Shown here: positions 1-3,320 of the stretch, piece by piece | How the letters are laid out: each line of letters begins with the position of its first letter | How positions within the stretch are numbered: position 1 is the first letter of the stretch | Assembly: GCA_023269245.1 (NCBI GenBank) | Contig: JAHFMB010000063.1 | Location: forward strand, 1-5,720 | Direction of reading: 5' to 3' | DNA from: Candidatus Tayloriibacteriota bacterium | Lineage (GTDB): Bacteria > Patescibacteriota > Minisyncoccia > Phycocordibacterales > PALSA-1337 | Length of the DNA stretch: 5,720 bases | The notes under the pieces: model-generated | What the model was told of the DNA's origin: nothing | Databases searched by the model: none | The model's input: only the letters and a program-made list of their open reading frames with translations | Translations under genes and position numbers: made by a program

Positions 1-1
1 G

Positions 2-847
2 CAGATGGAGGCTTTTAAAAAGAAATTCCCGGAACGCTTCACCGAGATTGGTGTTGCAGAACAAAACCTAGTCAGCGTGGCATCTGGTATGGCGGCTATG
101 GGCAAGATTCCATTTGTCAGCTCGTATGCCGTCTTTAGCCCTGGAAGAAATTGGGAACAGATTCGTACGACGGTGTGCTACAACAATCGCCCGGTAAAGA
201 TTGCTGGCTCGCACGCTGGAGTTTCTGTAGGTCCTGATGGAGGAAGTCACCAGGCGCTTGAAGATATTGCTATTACGCGCGTACTGCCACGCATGGTAGT
301 TATTTCTCCCTGTGACGCTATCGAGGCCGAGAAGGCGACCATCGCAGCCGCCAAGACCGATTCACCAACCTATATCCGACTGGCACGAGAAAAGACGCCA
401 ATCATCACCACTAAAGATACGCCGTTTGAGATAGGGAAGGCGCAGGAAGTTTTTCGTTCTAAAACCAAGAATAAAAGTTCAGTGGGCATAATCGCTACTG
501 GTGCGCTTCTATTCAAAGCCCTCAAAGTTGCACAGAAACTGGAAGAAGAGGGGAAGGAAGTCATTGTGCTTAATTTGGCAACCATCAAACCTCTCGATGA
601 ACATGCGATTATCAAACTTGCCCATGAGACGCGTGGCATTGTGACCGTTGAGGAGCATCAGATTGCTGGTGGTATGGGCTCAGCCGTTGCAGAATGTCTA
701 GCCGCACATTTTCCTGTTCCGATCGAGTTTATTGGTGTTAAGGATCAATTTGGCCAGACAGGGAAGCCTGATGAACTCATCGAGCACTATGGTATGGGAG
801 AAAAAGACATCTATGTGGCTGTACAGAGGGTGATGCTGAGGAGGTAG
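2..847 (+). CDS. Transketolase, C-terminal subunit (5' end outside window)
   Basis: Thiamine-diphosphate enzyme of the non-oxidative pentose phosphate pathway, cytoplasmic, moving two-carbon ketol units between sugar phosphates. The frame is open to the window edge. An ATG at 5 exists, but the protein there is already inside the pyrimidine-binding domain, so the true start lies upstream and I estimate a few tens of residues are missing. Numbering from that ATG, EIGVAEQN (14-21) holds the Glu (E19) that in this family activates the thiamine ring. H70 in SHAGVSVGPDGG and H82 in GSHQALED are the expected active-site histidines. Residues from about 159 (GIIATGALL, then LNLATIKPLD and TVEEHQIAGGMGSAVAE) form the transketolase C-terminal domain. 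The length fits the split, two-gene form found in many bacteria and archaea, whose N-terminal cofactor-binding half is normally the gene just upstream, here out of view. A DXS-type enzyme is less likely because the protein resembles only the separate C half. Family call is firm; exact substrate is inferred. Confidence 0.93.
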   Translation, partial: QMEAFKKKFPERFTEIGVAEQNLVSVASGMAAMGKIPFVSSYAVFSPGRNWEQIRTTVCYNNRPVKIAGSHAGVSVGPDGGSHQALEDIAITRVLPRMVVISPCDAIEAEKATIAAAKTDSPTYIRLAREKTPIITTKDTPFEIGKAQEVFRSKTKNKSSVGIIATGALLFKALKVAQKLEEEGKEVIVLNLATIKPLDEHAIIKLAHETRGIVTVEEHQIAGGMGSAVAECLAAHFPVPIEFIGVKDQFGQTGKPDELIEHYGMGEKDIYVAVQRVMLRR

Positions 848-862
848 CCACTGATACATATA

Positions 863-873
863 TATGGTATAGT
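863..873 (+). promoter_or_regulatory. Extended -10 promoter after the transketolase gene
   Basis: The sequence TATGGTATAGT contains a TG-N element (865-867) joined to the hexamer TATAGT (868-873, five of six to consensus). No good -35 is visible, which is normal for extended -10 promoters. Transcription would begin near 880. A near-identical core (TATGGTATAACT) lies just upstream of the ATPase gene at 5592, which supports its being a real promoter type in this genome. Confidence 0.55.
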
Positions 874-895
874 TTCGGGCGAACCAAACCTGATT

Positions 896-1102
896 ATGGC
901 ACGACTAAGTGTTATGCAGTTATTCCGTAATCGGACTAGTTCTGGTATTCCCGCCCCTGATTGCATCGAGGAGTGCGAAGACCATGAACCGCACGATGAT
1001 GCGCACGAATCCCGGCGCCTACCGAATCCTTTATGCCGGGATGGAAGCGAAATCATCGGAGATGTGGCGGCGCAGTCGTCTCGACTGGCAGCCGTCCACT
1101 GA
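896..1102 (+). CDS. Alternative small ORF, 68 aa, in the same transcript
   Basis: Not recognised. The ATG lies about 16 bases after the predicted transcription start, and the TGA lies only 8 bases before the terminator at 1111, so the ORF fits the predicted transcript better than its rival in another frame (909-1139). The product would be soluble, acidic in the middle and rich in Asp, His and Cys (CIEECEDHEPHDDAHE, with C24 and C28). No Shine-Dalgarno sequence precedes it, but SD-less starts also occur at uvrB and at the ATPase gene here. The composition does not resemble a typical folded domain. Kept as a weak alternative. Confidence 0.2.
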   Translation: MARLSVMQLFRNRTSSGIPAPDCIEECEDHEPHDDAHESRRLPNPLCRDGSEIIGDVAAQSSRLAAVH

Positions 1103-1139
1103 AACCACATGGCCCCTTGGAAAGCCGTTCTTTCCTTGA
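909..1139 (+). CDS. Possible small single-pass membrane protein, 76 aa
   Basis: Not recognised. The frame opens with GTG immediately after an in-frame TAA (906-908). It reads a hydrophobic stretch at about residues 5-20 (YSVIGLVLVFPPLIAS), then a basic segment rich in Arg, Met and Ser, and a Trp/Pro-containing tail. That looks like one membrane span with a positive cytoplasmic side. In favour: a promoter-like element 36 bases upstream and a terminator at its end. Against: no Shine-Dalgarno sequence, a GTG start, and a stop codon lying inside the 3' arm of the terminator stem. It overlaps the competing frame 896-1102, and at most one is likely real. The transcript could also be a non-coding RNA, since a perfect 8-bp inverted repeat (1009-1016/1035-1042) lies inside it. 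Confidence 0.25.
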   Translation: MLCSYSVIGLVLVFPPLIASRSAKTMNRTMMRTNPGAYRILYAGMEAKSSEMWRRSRLDWQPSTETTWPLGKPFFP

Positions 1140-1152
1140 GGGCCTTGTTTTT
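1111..1152 (+). terminator. Intrinsic terminator closing the 880-1152 unit
   Basis: The outer stem GGCCC (1111-1115) pairs with GGGCC (1140-1144) and the inner stem GGAAAG (1119-1124) pairs with CTTTCC (1130-1135). A small internal loop separates them and a 5-base loop closes the hairpin. TTGTTTTT (1145-1152) follows at once. It would also stop any read-through from the transketolase gene, which has no closer terminator. Confidence 0.7.
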
Positions 1153-1200
1153 ATTGATCTGTTTATAACTTACCTTGCATTTTTTATAGGCTTTGCTACC

Positions 1201-1296
1201 ATGTACTTACAACCTATGAATTTCCATTTTACAAAGATGACCCGCAACTCATACGTGCTTACCATTTGGAAGCATGTTTGGAGTCAGTCTTTGTAA
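1201..1296 (+). CDS. Possible leader peptide, 31 codons
   Basis: Short frame from ATG 1201 to TAA 1294-1296, product unrecognised. A -10-like TATAGG (1185-1190) ends 10 bases before the ATG, so the message would be nearly leaderless. Its last codons encode IWKHVWSQSL, with Trp at codons 23 and 27. The second Trp codon lies inside a segment (1276-1283) that is perfectly complementary to the 5' arm region of the downstream terminator. That arrangement resembles a translation-controlled attenuator. The frame also continues upstream as part of a longer open stretch from 1033, so this start is a choice based on context. Real translation is unproven, and a non-coding RNA of about 155 bases is an equally good reading. 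Confidence 0.25.
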   Translation: MYLQPMNFHFTKMTRNSYVLTIWKHVWSQSL

Positions 1297-1352
1297 TGAA
1301 TTCACACCTCAATTGATTACAAAAACGGGCTCCAAACGAAGGAGCCCGTTTT
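1276..1352 (+). promoter_or_regulatory. Candidate terminator/antiterminator switch
   Basis: GTTTGGAG (1276-1283) is the exact reverse complement of CTCCAAAC (1330-1337). With wobbles the pairing extends to 1275-1285/1328-1338. It would consume the 5' arm of the terminator stem (1322-1333). Between the two lies another hairpin: TTTGTAAT (1290-1297) with ATTACAAA (1316-1323), continued after one mismatch by AATT (1299-1302) with AATT (1311-1314). The two folds around 1322-1337 exclude one another, as in attenuators and riboswitches. What it would sense is unknown. The next gene starts 193 bases after the terminator. Confidence 0.35.
1322..1352 (+). terminator. Strong intrinsic terminator, 12-bp perfect stem
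   Basis: AAAACGGGCTCC (1322-1333) pairs perfectly with GGAGCCCGTTTT (1341-1352) around the 7-base loop AAACGAA. TTTTGTT follows on the plus strand. The A-run on the left side means it could also act on the minus strand, though no minus-strand gene lies to the right within reach. Confidence 0.85.
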
Positions 1353-1545
1353 GTTCGTCCTGTGCACACAAGGTGCAAGGAGAGAGAACACTATGTGATC
1401 ATTACAATTCAATATCCATGAACACTTTGGTGGGACGGCCGTATGGTATGCATGACGGATTGTGTCAACTTCAATTCTCTGCATGCCGCGGCCTCCCGCC
1501 GATGATTTTTCTCACCCTCACCCTCAACTTCAACAAAAATAGACT
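1353..1545. other. Intergenic stretch, probably 5' leader of the 133-aa gene
   Basis: No convincing gene. A weak extended -10-like TATGGTATGCA (1442-1452) shares its TATGGTAT core with the better promoters at 863 and 5571 and could start the mRNA near 1459, leaving a leader of about 87 bases. A Shine-Dalgarno-like AAGGAGAG (1377-1384) stands 8 bases before ATG-TGA (1393-1398), a start codon followed directly by a stop. The 30 bases before 1546 are almost free of G and carry a TCACCC direct repeat (1511-1522), so they should be unstructured. Confidence 0.4.
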
Positions 1546-1947
1546 ATGCCAGTTACACTAGAGATGCTGGGAGGTACGCCAGCTGTTGATACGGTACCAC
1601 AGACTCCTGAACCGACATTCACACAAAAAAAGCGTCGCGACTCGCGGCCTTCAAAGTTGTCTGATGCTCACGTATGGCGCTGGGAAGGTGATGGACCACC
1701 CATCGAAGTGGTCCGCTCGCCGATTAATTCTGAAGGCTGGGTTACTGTTCATGAGCGTCAATGCATCATTTCTGAATTGTTACCGCGCGGCTGGGCTTTT
1801 GCCAAACGCAGGGGCTGGGCCTTGGTCAGGGGCGAAGAAGATGCCAAAGGATGGCGCAAGGTGAATGGTCATGGCCAGCGACGCTTCCACATTTTCAAGG
1901 AAGGGATTTGGCAGCGAGAGAATGAGTTTTTCGACAGTGGATATTGA
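1546..1947 (+). CDS. Hypothetical Trp-rich protein, 133 aa
   Basis: Not recognised. Residues 1-40 are Pro/Thr-rich with a basic patch (KKRRDSRPSK, 28-37) and look disordered. Residues 41-133 look folded and hold all seven tryptophans (44, 46, 65, 83, 91, 103, 122). Four of these are Gly-Trp pairs, including an 8-residue near-repeat RGWAFAKR/RGWALVRG (81-96) that shows as GGCTGGGC at 1789 and 1813. No signal peptide or membrane segment; predicted cytoplasmic, with many Arg and Lys residues that could suit nucleic acid binding (inference only). No Shine-Dalgarno sequence precedes ATG 1546; ATG 1564 is an alternative with a weak AGAG in front. I favour this frame over the overlapping one at 1586-1864 because it runs right up to the 3' hairpin and terminator. 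Its convergent neighbour is the exported-protein gene. Confidence 0.6.
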   Translation: MPVTLEMLGGTPAVDTVPQTPEPTFTQKKRRDSRPSKLSDAHVWRWEGDGPPIEVVRSPINSEGWVTVHERQCIISELLPRGWAFAKRRGWALVRGEEDAKGWRKVNGHGQRRFHIFKEGIWQRENEFFDSGY

Positions 1948-1951
1948 ATTT

Positions 1952-1989
1952 GTCGCTATTAATTGCAGACAGCGATCTGCTATAGCGAC
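1952..1989 (+). other. 3' UTR hairpin after the 133-aa gene
   Basis: GTCGCTAT (1952-1959) is the exact reverse complement of ATAGCGAC (1982-1989). Inside it, GCAGA (1965-1969) pairs with TCTGC (1976-1980) around a 6-base loop. It begins four bases after the stop codon and has no U-run, so it is not a terminator itself. It could block 3' exonucleases or be part of an operator; the role is unknown. Confidence 0.45.
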
Positions 1990-1992
1990 GCG

Positions 1993-2032
1993 TCCCGTGC
2001 ATCTGCCAAGGAGGTGGTGCGCGGGATTTTTT
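1993..2032 (+). terminator. Intrinsic terminator of the 133-aa gene
   Basis: TCCCGTGCATC (1993-2003) pairs with GGTGCGCGGGA (2016-2026) with two G-U wobbles, followed by six T (2027-2032). The 12-base loop contains AAGGAGGT (2008-2015), a perfect Shine-Dalgarno core, which is unexpected in a terminator loop. Confidence 0.8.
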
Positions 2033-2037
2033 GTAAT

Positions 2038-2065
2038 AAAAAAAGACGCAGCCGGTGGGCTGCGC
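2038..2065 (-). terminator. Intrinsic terminator of the 195-aa gene
   Basis: Read on the minus strand, GCGCAGCC pairs with GGCTGCGT (plus positions 2058-2065 and 2046-2053) around the tetraloop CACC, and a run of seven U follows (2044-2038). It ends six bases from the U-run of the opposing terminator, so convergent transcripts are separated cleanly. A smaller inverted repeat, GTTACG/CGTAAC (2075-2088), sits directly after the stop codon. Confidence 0.8.
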
Positions 2066-2089
2066 CTTGGAGGGGTTACGTTCGTAACG

Positions 2090-2677
2090 CTATGGCACGG
2101 TAATGACGATCACTTGTGACGAATTCTCGAATGTTCCTTCAACGATCGAGTTTGTCTCGGCCGCGCGAATCAACAGAAACACGTCGTGCTGGTAGTTGGT
2201 GTTGATATCCGCGGTCCGATTGGCGAGAAATTCTTCGTTACTTTCTATTTTCGCCTGTACCGGCTTCGACGTTCCAGCTTGCGGAGGATCGTTGGCGGTA
2301 TACCACCTGATGGTGTCCCATACATTACTCCCGTGGTTGTCAAAGGCAATGATGCCCGCATGGGGGAAGTTGGTGGGTATGTTCTCAACCGTCATAGATC
2401 GCGCGAACTCTCCGGTGACTACGTGAGTGACGATCAGCCAGACACGCATCTCAACATTTCTGTGCATGACCCGATAGCGCCGTTGTGAACGGATGCCGGT
2501 GATACGATCCTGTTTCGTAAGCTCCAGCTGCCGCTCCATCTCACGGATATCGCGTTGCCGGCGATCTTCTTTGACAACGCGAATGGCCAATTCCTGTTCG
2601 TTTTTGACAATTGGTTTGGCGTACACGAGAGTGGCGATCAGAACGATGAATGCCAGTGCGGCCGTAAGATATTTCAT
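2090..2677 (-). CDS. Hypothetical exported or membrane-anchored protein, 195 aa
   Basis: Not recognised. The N-terminus is a clear signal peptide or anchor: MKY, then a hydrophobic core at 4-19, and VYA before K21 as a plausible signal peptidase I site; there is no lipobox Cys. Residues 24-60 are highly charged (EDRRQRDIREMERQLEL) and likely form a coiled coil. Residues 68-195 alternate polar and hydrophobic stretches typical of a beta-rich extracytoplasmic domain (VEMRVWLIVTHVV, HDVFLLIRAAE, SQVIVITVP). No catalytic motif is visible. Start support: AAAGG stands 7 bases before the ATG, and the signal peptide begins exactly there. It follows the 122-aa gene on the same strand, but a terminator and a separate promoter-like sequence lie between, so the two are probably not one operon. 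Likely acts at the cell surface; function unknown. Confidence 0.75.
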   Translation of the reverse strand: MKYLTAALAFIVLIATLVYAKPIVKNEQELAIRVVKEDRRQRDIREMERQLELTKQDRITGIRSQRRYRVMHRNVEMRVWLIVTHVVTGEFARSMTVENIPTNFPHAGIIAFDNHGSNVWDTIRWYTANDPPQAGTSKPVQAKIESNEEFLANRTADINTNYQHDVFLLIRAAETNSIVEGTFENSSQVIVITVP

Positions 2678-2724
2678 GACTATGCCTTTGATTGTGGTAA
2701 TGTGCCGGGTTGCTGCAAATTCAA

Positions 2725-2757
2725 GCTATAGCGTACTCCGTATTGGGGGAGTGTCAA
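2725..2757 (-). promoter_or_regulatory. Possible promoter of the 195-aa gene
   Basis: On the minus strand a perfect TTGACA -35 (plus 2757-2752) is followed by TACGCT (2735-2730) at 16 bases, or by TATAGC (2730-2725) at 21 bases. The -35 is excellent, while each -10 choice is compromised in sequence or spacing. It lies between the upstream terminator and the start codon at 2677, which is where a promoter is expected. Confidence 0.45.
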
Positions 2758-2762
2758 CTCAT

Positions 2763-2796
2763 AAAAAATCGAGCGCAGGTCCCGAAGGAACTGCGC
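2763..2796 (-). terminator. Intrinsic terminator of the 122-aa gene
   Basis: On the minus strand GCGCAGTTCC (plus 2796-2787) pairs with GGACCTGCGC (2782-2773) with a single mismatch and a UUCG tetraloop. Six U (2768-2763) follow after a 4-base gap. It starts 22 bases after the stop codon of the gene at 2819-3187. Confidence 0.8.
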
Positions 2797-2818
2797 AAGA
2801 TGTGAGTGGTCTGGCCGT

Positions 2819-3187
2819 TTAGCTGTTCGCATCAGCTAGTCGTGCGGCCAGAGGATTGATGGCGTGAGCTGCTGTATCGTACGGCTCCATCCGGGACCAA
2901 TTGTCCGCGAACTTATTTTGGATGGTTTGGCGACGGTGGTTAGCAAAAGGAGTGTACCATTTTGCCGCATCCTTCTTCCAGTCCACGATGGCTAGGTAGG
3001 CGACTCGCATTGGATTGCGCCGTGGTTCCACATCCCGAATGTGAGCCACGAGGTGGGTGGTTTTGTTGAGAATGCGGAGGGTGATGTCTGCGATCTCAGA
3101 CAGTGTTAGTCCAAGATTTCCTCCTTGTTCCTCAATGATTCGTGCGGCTTGGCGGCTGACTCTTGCGAGTTCTTCATTTCGTTTCAT
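2819..3187 (-). CDS. Hypothetical protein, 122 aa, divergent from uvrB
   Basis: Not recognised. A soluble, probably mostly helical protein without signal peptide or membrane span. Residues 5-42 read as amphipathic helices (ARVSRQAARIIEEQ, then LTLSEIADITLRILNK) whose spacing is compatible with a helix-turn-helix, but no family signature is clear. The rest is basic and contains aromatic positions W70, W77, Y78 and W97. Start support: the ATG is preceded by AGAGGA at 7 bases, a good Shine-Dalgarno sequence, and by a strong promoter. It has its own terminator. The divergent arrangement with uvrB and the palindrome on its promoter would suit an autoregulated DNA-binding protein; that is inference from layout, not from a recognised domain. 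Confidence 0.7.
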   Translation of the reverse strand: MKRNEELARVSRQAARIIEEQGGNLGLTLSEIADITLRILNKTTHLVAHIRDVEPRRNPMRVAYLAIVDWKKDAAKWYTPFANHRRQTIQNKFADNWSRMEPYDTAAHAINPLAARLADANS

Positions 3188-3245
3188 TTGATCTTCCTCT
3201 AGTCGGGGTTGTTTGTTGACGGTCTTAAAATGCTAATGTACTTCT

Positions 3246-3275
3246 ACTTTATTGTATCATAAAATACAATAAAGT
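3246..3275. promoter_or_regulatory. Perfect 12-bp inverted repeat, candidate operator
   Basis: ACTTTATTGTAT (3246-3257) and ATACAATAAAGT (3264-3275) are exact reverse complements around CATAAA. The repeat covers the spacer and -10 of the minus-strand promoter and lies 46 bases before the uvrB start, so one bound dimer could control both directions. No U-run follows on either strand, which argues against a terminator. It matches neither the classical E. coli LexA box (CTGT-N8-ACAG) nor the Bacillus type (GAAC-N4-GTTC). Confidence 0.55.
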
Positions 3276-3278
3276 CAA
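3251..3278 (-). promoter_or_regulatory. Sigma70-like promoter of the 122-aa gene
   Basis: On the minus strand TTGACT (plus 3278-3273) is followed after 16 bases by TACAAT (3256-3251), itself preceded by TG-N, giving an extended -10. Both hexamers are five of six to consensus. Transcription would start near 3244, leaving a leader of about 57 bases before the start codon at 3187. This is the best promoter in the window. Confidence 0.7.
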
Positions 3279-3320
3279 GTATGCTTATAGCCCCAAATAT
3301 GACATTCTTACTACGTATTC

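Noticed and set aside
68..639. Two minus-strand open frames (68-250 and 370-639) opposite the transketolase gene.
   Set aside because: The plus frame has clear family motifs throughout. The minus frames have low-complexity or Arg/Ser-rich products without motifs or start signals.
811..1110. A 99-codon minus-strand frame over the end of transketolase and the small transcription unit.
   Set aside because: No promoter or ribosome binding site on that strand, and the promoter and terminator signals read on the plus strand.
880..1545. A known structural RNA (tRNA, tmRNA, RNase P, SRP RNA or 6S) in the gene-poor stretch.
   Set aside because: I looked for conserved core sequences and a cloverleaf and saw none, so no family is named.
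1274..1561. A 95-codon plus-strand frame across the terminator and leader region.
   Set aside because: It would translate straight through the strong terminator stem and overlap the start of the 133-residue gene; the product is Cys-rich and irregular.
1586..1864. A 92-codon plus-strand frame overlapping the 133-residue gene.
   Set aside because: It ends mid-way and its product has no clear domain. The other frame runs to the 3' hairpin and terminator and has the more protein-like pattern, although the choice is not certain.
2186..2822. Plus-strand frames at 2186-2488 and 2493-2822 opposite the exported-protein gene.
   Set aside because: The minus frame has a signal peptide, a Shine-Dalgarno sequence and a terminator. 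The plus frames run through the minus-strand terminator and promoter and look like shadows.
3246..3275. The palindrome before uvrB as a bidirectional terminator.
   Set aside because: It is AT-rich, has no U-run on either side, and coincides with promoter hexamers in a divergent gap where no gene needs a terminator.
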